Assembly: GCA_905182825.1 (NCBI GenBank)
Contig: CAJJDJ010000134.1
Location: 1-6,217, forward strand
Direction: 5' to 3'
Length of the DNA: 6,217 bases
From: Thiotrichaceae bacterium UBA7359
GTDB taxonomy: Bacteria > Pseudomonadota > Gammaproteobacteria > Eutrophobiales > Eutrophobiaceae
Shown here: one piece after another, positions 1 through 6,217 of the stretch
How the letters are laid out: each line of letters opens with the position of its first letter
Numbering within the stretch: position 1 is the stretch's first letter
Notes under the pieces: model-generated
The model's database searches: none
Told to the model about the DNA's origin: nothing
What the model saw: only the letters and a program-made list of their open reading frames with translations
Position numbers and translations under genes: made by a program

Positions 1-2
1 CG

Positions 3-29
3 GGCTTAATGGTATTAACAAATAAATAA
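3..29 (+). CDS. C-terminal end of the upstream gene, possibly atpI (partial)
   Basis: A frame entering from the left edge reads GLMVLTNK and stops at TAA 27-29, 18 bases before atpB. The known neighbour of atpB in gammaproteobacteria is atpI, a small membrane protein that helps assemble the c ring and whose C-terminus is short and ends in polar residues. A second frame (GLNGINK, stop at 23-25) is equally open, so the reading frame cannot be decided from eight codons. The identification rests on operon context, not on sequence similarity. Confidence 0.35.
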   Translation, partial: GLMVLTNK

Positions 30-47
30 TTTTTTGAGAATGATTTA

Positions 48-944
48 ATGGCAAGCGGAACAGAACTCACGTCGAATTCATATCTTCAGCACCATCTGCA
101 AAACCTAGTTTTAGGAAAATTGCCTGAAGGTTATGAGAGAGCGAATGGCCATATTGTAGATCATTCTAGTTGGACTTTAGCTCGTACTCCACAAGAGGCC
201 CTAGATATGGGCTTTTGGTCACTGAACGTGGACACCATGGGATGGTCCATATTCTTAGGTACGGTCTTCTGTTTTTTATTTTACCGAGTTGCTAAAAAAA
301 TCGAAAGTGGTGCACCTTCCGGTTTTGCAAATCTTGTTGAAATGACTGTCGAATTCGTTAACAAAAACGTTAATGACATTATGACAGTCAAAAATCCATT
401 GGTTGGACCATTAGCATTGACAATATTTATTTGGATAACCTTGATGAATACCATGGATATTATTCCTGTTGATCTTTTACCATTGTTCGCGCAATACATT
501 ACTGGAGATCCACATTTATATTTTAAAGTAGTCCCAACCACAGATCCGAATATTACTTTTGGCTTATCTCTAGGTGTATTCATTCTGATAATTTATTACA
601 GTATTAAGATGAAGGGTGTGGGAGGTTTTATTGGAGAGCTTGCTTTTCAGCCTTTTGGGAAGTATATGATTCCCTTTAATCTTATTTTAGAGGGTATCGG
701 ATTATTAGCTAAGCCTGTTTCATTAGCTTTACGATTATTTGGTAATCTCTATGCTGGCGAACTTATTTTTTTATTGATTGCTACTTTGATAGGTTCTGCA
801 TTGCCCTTCTTTATAGGTACGATTTTTGGTGGCGCATTGCAATTTGTTTGGGCAGTATTTCACATATTAATAGTTTTGTTACAAGCGTTTGTTTTTATGA
901 TGTTAACCATTGTTTATTTAGCAATGGCACATGAACATCACTAA
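48..944 (+). CDS. atpB: ATP synthase Fo subunit a
   Basis: Subunit a is the inner-membrane stator protein that forms the two proton half-channels against the c ring. The 298-residue protein has hydrophobic segments near residues 64-80, 119-139, 168-186, 206-222, 224-260 and 261-292. The essential arginine is Arg229 (E. coli Arg210) in SLALRLFGNLYAGELIF. Asn233, Glu238, His272 and Gln279 match E. coli Asn214, Glu219, His245 and Gln252. The C-terminus (VYLAMAHEHH) is typical. It is 27 residues longer than the E. coli protein (271), partly because of a longer segment before the first helix (about residues 22-55), similar to Pseudomonas-type proteins as I recall them. The start is fixed: the in-frame stop at 27-29 leaves no other start codon upstream, and a weak GAGA at 36-39 sits 8 bases before the ATG. 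The N-terminus MASGTELTSNSYLQHHLQNL aligns with the family start. Confidence 0.98.
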   Translation: MASGTELTSNSYLQHHLQNLVLGKLPEGYERANGHIVDHSSWTLARTPQEALDMGFWSLNVDTMGWSIFLGTVFCFLFYRVAKKIESGAPSGFANLVEMTVEFVNKNVNDIMTVKNPLVGPLALTIFIWITLMNTMDIIPVDLLPLFAQYITGDPHLYFKVVPTTDPNITFGLSLGVFILIIYYSIKMKGVGGFIGELAFQPFGKYMIPFNLILEGIGLLAKPVSLALRLFGNLYAGELIFLLIATLIGSALPFFIGTIFGGALQFVWAVFHILIVLLQAFVFMMLTIVYLAMAHEHH

Positions 945-971
945 TTTTAATTTTGATAAGTAAAATCCTTT

Positions 972-978
972 GGAGGAG
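972..978 (+). promoter_or_regulatory. Very strong Shine-Dalgarno site of atpE
   Basis: GGAGGAG lies 5 bases before the atpE ATG and is the best ribosome-binding site in the window. The flanks are AT-rich, which should leave it unpaired. Subunit c is needed in about ten or more copies per complex, against one to three for the others. High translation initiation of atpE is established in E. coli, so this site probably serves the same purpose here. Confidence 0.85.
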
Positions 979-983
979 TAATA

Positions 984-1244
984 ATGGAAACTATTTTGGC
1001 ATTTACATCATTGGGTGTCTTAATCGTTCTGGGTATGGGCGCATTTGGTACAGCAATCGGCTTTGGTTTATTGGGTGGTAAGTTTCTGGAAGGCGCAGCG
1101 CGTCAACCTGAACTGGCTCCAATGCTTCAAGGAAAGATGTTCTTGGTCGCTGGCCTTGTTGACGCGGTAACCATGATCGGTATCGGTATTGGAATGTGGT
1201 TTACTCTGGCAAGTCCTTTTATTGCCACGCTCCAAGCTGGTTAA
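984..1244 (+). CDS. atpE: ATP synthase Fo subunit c (proteolipid)
   Basis: Subunit c is a two-helix hairpin that oligomerises into the rotor ring and carries protons. The 86-residue protein has a glycine-rich first helix (Gly17, Gly19, Gly22, Gly26, Gly28), the polar loop GAARQPELAP (Arg40-Gln41-Pro42) that contacts gamma and epsilon, and a second helix bearing the proton-binding carboxylate Asp60 in GLVDAVTMIG, equivalent to E. coli Asp61. The residues after Asp60 are Ala-Val, not the Ser/Thr pair that helps bind sodium, so proton coupling is inferred. Thr63 replaces the proline found in E. coli, as in Pseudomonas-like sequences. The gene ends with two in-frame stops, TAA TAA, at 1242-1247. 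An in-frame stop at 957-959 and the strong ribosome-binding site fix the start. It lies 39 bases after atpB. Confidence 0.98.
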   Translation: METILAFTSLGVLIVLGMGAFGTAIGFGLLGGKFLEGAARQPELAPMLQGKMFLVAGLVDAVTMIGIGIGMWFTLASPFIATLQAG

Positions 1245-1281
1245 TAAATAATATAACGGCTTTAATAGTCATCCGACATAT

Positions 1282-1287
1282 AGGTGA
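1282..1287 (+). promoter_or_regulatory. Shine-Dalgarno site deciding the GTG start of atpF
   Basis: AGGTGA lies 5 bases before GTG at 1293. An in-frame TGA at 1290-1292 directly precedes the GTG, so nothing upstream can start the protein. The next in-frame ATG is codon 22, which would remove most of the membrane helix. An ATG at 1303-1305 is out of frame. Confidence 0.8.
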
Positions 1288-1292
1288 TTTGA

Positions 1293-1763
1293 GTGAATTT
1301 TAATGCAACCTTAATAGGTCAGCTTGTGACTTTTGCTATCTTCGTTGGATTTACGATGAAGTTTGTTTGGCCAATGCTGCTGAAACAGATGGAAGAACGT
1401 GAAACACGTATTGCAGATGGTCTTGCTGCTGCAGAACAGGGTCAAAAAGACTTTGCTGAAGCACAAGAGAAATCATCTGCTGAGATAAACAAAGGTAAAG
1501 AGCAGGCAGCAACTATTATCGCGCAGGGACAAAAGCGTCACGATGAAATAGTTGAAGAAGCGAAAGATGACGCGAAAGCTGAATCAGACCGCATCAAGGA
1601 AAATGCACTGAGCGAGATCGAGCAAGAAAAAGAAAAAGCCAGGCAGGAACTGAGAAATCAAGTTGCCGCCTTGGCCATCGCTGGTGCGGAGCAAATCCTG
1701 ATGAAAGAAGTAGATCAAGCTGCACATAACGAAGTGTTAGCGAAGATCAGTCAGCAGTTATAA
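1293..1763 (+). CDS. atpF: ATP synthase Fo subunit b (peripheral stalk)
   Basis: Subunit b is a membrane-anchored dimeric stalk that holds the alpha3beta3 head against rotor torque. The 156-residue length equals the E. coli protein. Residues 1-10 (MNFNATLIGQ) match the family start, and the membrane helix spans about 5-27, ending in KFVWP. The rest is a highly charged, nearly uninterrupted helix (about 30-122) rich in Glu, Lys, Ala and Gln, as expected of a right-handed coiled-coil stalk. Arg36, conserved near the membrane surface, is present. The C-terminal segment with VAALAIAGAEQIL (about 124-136) is the delta-binding region. Position 79, alanine in E. coli and in the Pseudomonas sequence I recall, is glycine here. 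Translation begins at GTG, supported by the ribosome-binding site and the TGA just before it. Only one b-type gene is present, so a b2 homodimer is expected. Confidence 0.97.
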   Translation: MNFNATLIGQLVTFAIFVGFTMKFVWPMLLKQMEERETRIADGLAAAEQGQKDFAEAQEKSSAEINKGKEQAATIIAQGQKRHDEIVEEAKDDAKAESDRIKENALSEIEQEKEKARQELRNQVAALAIAGAEQILMKEVDQAAHNEVLAKISQQL

Positions 1764-1780
1764 GCGACAGGAATTAATAG

Positions 1781-2317
1781 ATGTTAGAAAAAGCAACCAT
1801 TGCCAGACCTTATGCGAATGCGGCCTTTGATCAAGCGATTGAAGAAGGCAAGCTTAGTGAATGGTCAAGTATGCTAAGTCTGCTAAGTGTGATTGTTTCT
1901 GATGAGAATATGCGTGGCGTTATCAATAACCCAAAATTGAGCAGTGGACAGCTTCATCAGTTCATTGCTGACATTTGTGGTGACAAGCTGAATAAAACAG
2001 GTAGTAACTTTAACAAGCTTTTAGTTGATGCTGAACGTATTGGGCTGGCTGCTGAAATTTTTAACATTTTTGAACAGAAACGTGGTGCAGCAGAAGATAT
2101 TAGCGAGGTTGATGTGATTTCGGCTTATGCGTTAGATGATGCTCAGATAAATGCAATTTCTGAATCAATTTCGAAAAAACTAGGCAAGAAAATCGATATC
2201 AATACAGAAGTGGATAATGATTTGATTGGTGGTGTCATTATAAGAGCGGGTGATTCTGTAGTTGATGTGTCTCTTCGTGGTCGTTTAAAAGAATTAAATA
2301 GTGTATTTGCGCAATAG
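1781..2317 (+). CDS. atpH: ATP synthase F1 subunit delta
   Basis: Delta caps the F1 head and joins it to the b dimer. The protein has 178 residues (E. coli 177). The N-terminal helical domain (about 1-105) opens with ATIARPYANAAFDQAI, the conserved surface that binds the alpha N-terminus. The C-terminal domain carries the family signature at 148-169, including GGVIIRAGDSVVDVSLRGRL. EVDVISAYAL near 109-118 is the usual linker strand. Cys66 corresponds to E. coli Cys64. AGGA at 1769-1772 sits 8 bases before the ATG, and an in-frame TAG at 1778-1780 directly precedes it, fixing the start. The gap after atpF is 17 bases. The domains between the signatures diverge from E. coli, which is normal for this fast-evolving subunit. 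Confidence 0.97.
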   Translation: MLEKATIARPYANAAFDQAIEEGKLSEWSSMLSLLSVIVSDENMRGVINNPKLSSGQLHQFIADICGDKLNKTGSNFNKLLVDAERIGLAAEIFNIFEQKRGAAEDISEVDVISAYALDDAQINAISESISKKLGKKIDINTEVDNDLIGGVIIRAGDSVVDVSLRGRLKELNSVFAQ

Positions 2318-2339
2318 TTATTAAATAGAGGAAAGACTT

Positions 2340-3881
2340 ATGTCTATCAGTGCAACTGAAATTAGTGATCTGATTAAAAAGAAAATCAAGTCAATGGATC
2401 TTGATACCGAAGCACGTACCGAAGGTACGGTAGTTAGTCTTGCTGATGGTGTTGCCAGAATTCATGGCTTAAGTGATGTGATGCAGGGGGAGATGATTGA
2501 ATTCCCGGGTAACACATATGGTTTAGCACTTAATCTAGAGCGAGATTCTGTAGGTGCCGTAATTCTGGGTAGTTACGAAAATATCTCTGAAGGTGATGTA
2601 GTTAAATGTACCAAACGTATTCTTGAAGTCCCGGTTGGTGAAGCCTTGTTGGGTCGAGTTGTCGACGCATTAGGTAATCCGATTGATGGTAAAGGTGATA
2701 TCAATACAACAGAAAGTGCACCAATTGAAAAGATCGCTCCAGGTGTAATTGCCAGGAAGTCTGTTGATGAGCCTGTGCAAACAGGGTTGAAATCAATCGA
2801 TGCGATGGTGCCGGTTGGGCGTGGTCAACGCGAGTTAATCATTGGTGACCGCCAAACGGGTAAAACTGCTGTAGCCATTGACGCCATCATTAATCAGAAA
2901 GGCACCGGTGTTAAATGTATCTATGTTGCTATCGGTCAGAAAGCATCTTCAATCAATGTTGTTATACGTAAGCTTGAAGAGCATGGGGCAATGGCACACA
3001 CCATTGTTGTTGCCGCTACCGCTTCTGAATCTGCAGCAATGCAGTATGCTGCGCCTTATTCAGGTTGTTCGATGGGCGAATACTTTCGTGATAAGGGTGA
3101 AGATGCACTAATTATTTATGATGATTTAACCAAGCAAGCTTGGGCGTATCGTCAGATGTCATTGCTATTAAAACGTCCACCTGGTCGTGAAGCGTATCCA
3201 GGTGATGTTTTCTATCTCCATTCCCGTTTATTAGAACGTGCCTCACGAATTAATGCGGATTATGTTGAGAAGCTGACTAATGGAAAAGTAAAAGGTAAAA
3301 CCGGTTCTTTGACCGCCCTGCCTATTATTGAAACGCAAGCTGGAGACGTATCAGCATTCGTGCCGACTAACGTAATTTCTATTACCGATGGTCAAATCTT
3401 TTTGGAATCTGATCTATTTAACTCTGGTTTCCGTCCAGCTATCAATGCCGGCTTGTCAGTATCTCGAGTTGGTGGTGCTGCACAAACTAAGATTATTAAA
3501 AAGCTTGGCGGTGGTATTCGTTTGGCACTGGCGCAATATCGTGAGTTGGCGGCATTCGCGCAGTTTGCCTCTGATCTTGATGAAGCAACACGCAAACAGC
3601 TTGAACGTGGTCAGCGAGTAATGGAATTGATGAAACAGAAACAATATTCTCCACTTAATGTTGCTGATATGGGCGTTAGTCTGTTCGCAGTTGAGAATGA
3701 TTTTATGGATGATATTACTCTGGATAAAATCGGAAATTTTGAAGAAGCAATGCATGATTATATGAACGGTGAACAGTCTGCCTTAATGGATAAAATTGGC
3801 TCTGAAGGTAATTATAATGATGATATTGAGAGTGGCTTGAAAGACGCCATCGCAAAATTTAAAGAAAACGGTACTTGGTAA
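2340..3881 (+). CDS. atpA: ATP synthase F1 subunit alpha
   Basis: Alpha is the non-catalytic nucleotide-binding subunit that alternates with beta in the alpha3beta3 head and supplies residues to the catalytic sites. Its 513 residues equal the E. coli length. In order come a short N-terminal helix that binds delta (1-22), a beta-barrel (about 25-95), the nucleotide-binding domain with P-loop GDRQTGKT (169-176, Lys175) and Walker B strand ALIIYDD (256-262), and a C-terminal helical domain (about 381-513). The family signature PAINAGLSVS spans 366-375 and is followed by Arg376, the arginine finger acting on the beta active site. KQAWAYRQ and RPPGREAYPGDVFYLHSRLLERAS are intact. GAGGA at 2328-2332 lies 7 bases before the ATG, and an in-frame TAA at 2322-2324 fixes the start. 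The stop codon touches the atpG start. Confidence 0.99.
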   Translation: MSISATEISDLIKKKIKSMDLDTEARTEGTVVSLADGVARIHGLSDVMQGEMIEFPGNTYGLALNLERDSVGAVILGSYENISEGDVVKCTKRILEVPVGEALLGRVVDALGNPIDGKGDINTTESAPIEKIAPGVIARKSVDEPVQTGLKSIDAMVPVGRGQRELIIGDRQTGKTAVAIDAIINQKGTGVKCIYVAIGQKASSINVVIRKLEEHGAMAHTIVVAATASESAAMQYAAPYSGCSMGEYFRDKGEDALIIYDDLTKQAWAYRQMSLLLKRPPGREAYPGDVFYLHSRLLERASRINADYVEKLTNGKVKGKTGSLTALPIIETQAGDVSAFVPTNVISITDGQIFLESDLFNSGFRPAINAGLSVSRVGGAAQTKIIKKLGGGIRLALAQYRELAAFAQFASDLDEATRKQLERGQRVMELMKQKQYSPLNVADMGVSLFAVENDFMDDITLDKIGNFEEAMHDYMNGEQSALMDKIGSEGNYNDDIESGLKDAIAKFKENGTW

Positions 3882-4745
3882 ATGGCCGGCGGAAAAGAAA
3901 TACGAACTAAGATCGCGAGTGTAAAAAACACTCAAAAGATTACCAAAGCTATGGAGATGGTCGCTGCGAGTAAAATGCGTAAAGCTCAAGATCGCATGAA
4001 AGCCGCACGTCCCTTCGCAGAAAAAATTCGTAATGTTATTTCGCACCTAGCTCATGCCAATCCTGAATATAAACATCCATATCTTGTTGCACGAAATGAA
4101 GTTAAACGTATCGGTGTGATTGTTGTTTCTACCGATCGCGGTTTATGCGGTGGGCTGAATGCAAACATGTTTCGCATGTTAATGAAGCAATTCAAGACAT
4201 GGGAAGGCGAAGGCAAGGAAGTTGAGTTATGTGTTATTGGTACTAAGGCAGCAGGATTCTTTGGATCAATTGGTGCCAATATTGCTGGTCAAGTGACACA
4301 TATAGGTGATAAGCCTGGTCTAGATGAATTAATTGGTGCAGTGATGATCATGCTGAACAGTTTTAAAGAAGGTGGCATTGATGAATTACATCTTATTTCA
4401 AACAAATTTGTAAACTCCATTGTACAGCAGCCACATCTAGAACAATTGATACCGGGTAAAGCAATGGAAGATGAAGGCTACGGTCATCATTGGGATTATC
4501 TATATGAGCCTGATGCAGAAGAGGTTCTGGAACAACTTTTGACTCGTTATATTGAGTCTCAAGTGTATACAGGCGTAGTTGAGAATATTGCTTGTGAAAT
4601 GTCAGCTCGTATGGTGGCAATGAAGAGCGCATCGGATAATGCCGGTGAGCTTATTGATGAATTAGAATTGATTTATAACAAAGCGCGACAAGCTGCGATT
4701 ACTCAGGAGCTTTCTGAAATCGTTGCTGGTGCTTCTGCGGTATAG
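3882..4745 (+). CDS. atpG: ATP synthase F1 subunit gamma (central rotor shaft)
   Basis: Gamma is the asymmetric shaft that turns inside alpha3beta3 and couples the c ring to catalysis. Its 287 residues equal the E. coli length. The N-terminal helix (MAGGKEIRTKIASVKNTQKI, then TKAMEMVAASKM with Met24, the E. coli Met23 equivalent) pairs with the C-terminal helix (about 210-287) as a coiled coil. The middle domain (about 75-200) includes VVSTDRGLCGGLN with Cys89. The family signature ITQELSEIVAGASA is at 273-286. The ATG follows the atpA TAA with no gap and in the same reading frame. No Shine-Dalgarno sequence is visible in the preceding 20 bases, so translation probably depends on ribosomes finishing atpA. 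This would suit the 1:3 gamma:alpha ratio, but that is inference. It ends in TAG, 56 bases before atpD. Confidence 0.98.
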   Translation: MAGGKEIRTKIASVKNTQKITKAMEMVAASKMRKAQDRMKAARPFAEKIRNVISHLAHANPEYKHPYLVARNEVKRIGVIVVSTDRGLCGGLNANMFRMLMKQFKTWEGEGKEVELCVIGTKAAGFFGSIGANIAGQVTHIGDKPGLDELIGAVMIMLNSFKEGGIDELHLISNKFVNSIVQQPHLEQLIPGKAMEDEGYGHHWDYLYEPDAEEVLEQLLTRYIESQVYTGVVENIACEMSARMVAMKSASDNAGELIDELELIYNKARQAAITQELSEIVAGASAV

Positions 4746-4801
4746 TCAAAGAAAGATTTTTAATTAAGATATTTAGAGAAAATACACGAGGAACGTAAAC
4801 G

Positions 4802-6205
4802 ATGAGTTCTGGAAAAATCGTACAAATTATTGGTGCTGTACTAGACGTCGAGTTTCCAAGCGATGCGATACCAAAAATCTATGACGCTTTGAAAGTTGAG
4901 GGAGAAGGTATTAATACCACTCTTGAAGTTCAGCAACAATTAGGCGATGGAGTCGTTAGAACAATTGCTCTGGGCTCGACTGATGGCTTAAAGCGTGGCT
5001 TAACGGTTAACAATACCGGCGAAGCAATTTCAATTCCGGTCGGCACTAAGACACTTGGGCGTATTATGAATGTATTAGGTGAGCCAATTGACGAAGTCGG
5101 TCCTATTGAAACCGATGAGCGTATGGTTATTCACCGTGATGCTCCAAAATTTACAGAATTAAGTCCATCTACAGAACTACTTGAAACCGGTGTTAAGGTC
5201 ATCGATTTGATTATCCCATTTGCTAAGGGTGGTAAAGTTGGGTTGTTTGGTGGTGCGGGTGTGGGCAAGACCGTTAACATGATGGAATTAATTAACAATA
5301 TCGCGACGAAACACGCCGGTCTTTCTGTTTTTGCTGGCGTGGGTGAACGTACTCGTGAAGGTAATGACTTCTATTATGAAATGCAGGAGTCAGGTGTTGT
5401 AAACATTGAAAATTTCGAAGAATCAAAAGTATCGATGGTTTATGGTCAAATGAATGAACCACCTGGTAACCGTCTTCGCGTTGCCTTGACGGGTTTAACC
5501 TTGGCTGAGAAATTCCGTGAAGAAGGACGTGACGTATTGCTATTTATTGACAATATTTATCGTTTTACTCTGGCGGGAGTCGAATGTTCAGCGCTATTAG
5601 GCCGTATGCCTTCTGCGGTGGGTTATCAACCAACTCTTGCTGAGGAAATGGGTAAACTTCAAGAAAGAATTACTTCAACTAAAAAGGGTTCTATTACTTC
5701 GATTCAAGCTGTATATGTTCCGGCAGATGATTTAACCGATCCATCTCCTGCTACTACATTCGCACATTTAGATTCAACTGTTGTTTTGTCTCGACAGATT
5801 GCGGAGCTTGGCTTGTATCCTGCTATTGACCCATTAGATTCAACCAGTCGTCAGCTAGACCCATTAGTTGTTGGTCAGGAACATTATGATGTTGCTCGCG
5901 GAGTACAAAATACATTGCAACGCTATAAAGAATTACGTGACATTATCGCGATTCTAGGTATGGATGAGTTGTCCGAGGAAGATAAACTTGCTGTTGCCCG
6001 TGCTCGTAAGATCCAACGTTTTCTAACCCAGCCTTATTTTGTTGCAAAAGTCTTCACAGGCCAAGATGGTGTTTATGTTCCTTTAAAAGAAACCTTACGA
6101 GGCTTTAAAGGTATTATTGACGGCGAATATGATGAGCTTCCAGAACAGGCATTTTATAATGTAGGTACCATTGATGAAGCTGTTGAAAAAGCTAAAACCT
6201 TATAA
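4802..6205 (+). CDS. atpD: ATP synthase F1 subunit beta (catalytic)
   Basis: Beta carries the three catalytic sites that make ATP from ADP and phosphate. It has 467 residues (E. coli 460). A beta-barrel (about 2-75) precedes the nucleotide-binding domain with P-loop GGAGVGKT (150-157, Lys156), GERTREGND with catalytic Glu182 and Arg183, Walker B LLFID with Asp250, Arg254, and the adenine-stacking Tyr339. The C-terminal domain carries the DELSEED lever motif at 388-394. The extra seven residues relative to E. coli lie near 200-208 (NIENFEESK region), where other bacteria and mitochondria also vary in length. Val260 and Cys262 replace the Thr and Val of the conserved AGTEVSALLGR segment. Cys262 is the only cysteine; the E. 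coli cysteine before PFAKGG is isoleucine here. GAGGA at 4788-4792 and an in-frame TAA at 4796-4798 fix the start. Confidence 0.99.
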   Translation: MSSGKIVQIIGAVLDVEFPSDAIPKIYDALKVEGEGINTTLEVQQQLGDGVVRTIALGSTDGLKRGLTVNNTGEAISIPVGTKTLGRIMNVLGEPIDEVGPIETDERMVIHRDAPKFTELSPSTELLETGVKVIDLIIPFAKGGKVGLFGGAGVGKTVNMMELINNIATKHAGLSVFAGVGERTREGNDFYYEMQESGVVNIENFEESKVSMVYGQMNEPPGNRLRVALTGLTLAEKFREEGRDVLLFIDNIYRFTLAGVECSALLGRMPSAVGYQPTLAEEMGKLQERITSTKKGSITSIQAVYVPADDLTDPSPATTFAHLDSTVVLSRQIAELGLYPAIDPLDSTSRQLDPLVVGQEHYDVARGVQNTLQRYKELRDIIAILGMDELSEEDKLAVARARKIQRFLTQPYFVAKVFTGQDGVYVPLKETLRGFKGIIDGEYDELPEQAFYNVGTIDEAVEKAKTL

Positions 6206-6209
6206 AAGG
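6206..6209 (+). promoter_or_regulatory. Possible ribosome-binding site of the next gene (expected atpC)
   Basis: AAGG follows the atpD stop, and the window ends 8 bases later without a start codon. In this operon type atpC (epsilon) normally follows atpD closely, so this may be its ribosome-binding site. The motif is only four bases and the gene itself is outside the window. Confidence 0.3.
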
Positions 6210-6217
6210 TATTAGAC

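Larger units (their letters stand above)
1..6217 (+). other. atp operon (F1Fo-ATP synthase), atpB-E-F-H-A-G-D, truncated at both ends
   Basis: Seven consecutive same-strand genes encode a, c, b, delta, alpha, gamma and beta in the standard gammaproteobacterial order. Gaps run from 0 to 56 bases, and none shows a GC-rich hairpin followed by a T run. The set lacks only epsilon (atpC), expected immediately downstream, and most of atpI upstream. No promoter is visible, so the main promoter presumably lies upstream of the window. Co-transcription is inferred from the spacing and orientation. Confidence 0.95.

Noticed and set aside
417..422. TTGACA, a perfect sigma-70 -35 box, inside atpB
   Set aside because: No acceptable -10 hexamer lies 15-19 bases downstream, and the bases encode conserved residues of subunit a. 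Treated as chance.
281..583. 100-codon open frame on the - strand inside atpB
   Set aside because: It is antisense to a conserved membrane protein, has no recognisable product, and its composition is explained by the codons on the other strand.
984..1244. Possibility of a sodium-coupled c ring
   Set aside because: Asp60 is followed by Ala-Val and the first helix lacks the glutamine of the sodium-binding set, so proton coupling is the better reading.
1245..1292. The 48-base atpE-atpF gap, examined for a hairpin that would stabilise or attenuate the transcript
   Set aside because: No stem longer than a few pairs was found by eye; only a tandem stop and the atpF ribosome-binding site are supported. 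A folding calculation could overturn this.
3456..4046. Open frames on the - strand across the atpA end and atpG start (3456-3755 and 3783-4046)
   Set aside because: Both are antisense to conserved coding sequence and resemble no family I know; shadows of the real genes.
4746..4801. The 56-base atpG-atpD gap, examined for a promoter, terminator or small RNA
   Set aside because: It is AT-rich with a short TTAATTAA palindrome whose arms fail after a few pairs. Only the atpD ribosome-binding site can be supported.
1..6217. An undescribed system or inserted element within the operon
   Set aside because: Every base outside the seven atp genes falls in gaps of 56 bases or fewer, gene order is standard, and no repeats, integration scars or foreign genes are visible.

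Overview
The window is a nearly complete F1Fo-ATP synthase (atp) operon, with all genes on the + strand. The order is [end of an upstream gene, probably atpI]-atpB-atpE-atpF-atpH-atpA-atpG-atpD, and the window stops 12 bases after atpD, just before the place where atpC (epsilon) is expected. Seven complete genes encode Fo subunits a, c and b and F1 subunits delta, alpha, gamma and beta. All are intact and close to the length of their Escherichia coli counterparts. I see no frameshift, pseudogene, mobile element, RNA gene or CRISPR array.

The gene order, the separate delta gene downstream of b, and the protein sequences point to a gammaproteobacterium outside the enterics. Several stretches (subunit a with its long N-terminus, subunit c with the GLVDAVTMIG helix, KQAWAYRQ in alpha, MSSGKIVQIIGAV in beta) resemble my recollection of Pseudomonas-like proteins more than E. 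coli. Base composition is fairly AT-rich, judged by eye. A low-GC aquatic gammaproteobacterium fits, but I cannot name the genus.

Layout: positions 1-47 hold the tail of the preceding frame and the atpB ribosome-binding site. The membrane sector is atpB (48-944), atpE (984-1244) and atpF (1293-1763). The F1 genes are atpH (1781-2317), atpA (2340-3881), atpG (3882-4745) and atpD (4802-6205). Gaps between genes are 39, 48, 17, 22, 0 and 56 bases, and none contains a convincing promoter or terminator, so co-transcription is likely. In-frame stop codons lie just upstream of every start, so the starts are well fixed.

Together the products form the rotary enzyme that couples proton flow through a/c to ATP synthesis at the alpha/beta interfaces. 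Gamma is the rotor shaft, and b2/delta is the peripheral stalk. All the catalytic and proton-path residues I checked are present. Points worth a second look are modest: an atpA stop codon abutting an in-frame atpG start with no visible ribosome-binding site, a very strong ribosome-binding site on atpE, a GTG start on atpF, unusual residues (Val260, Cys262) in a highly conserved segment of beta, and a small insertion in beta. I found no evidence of an undescribed system.
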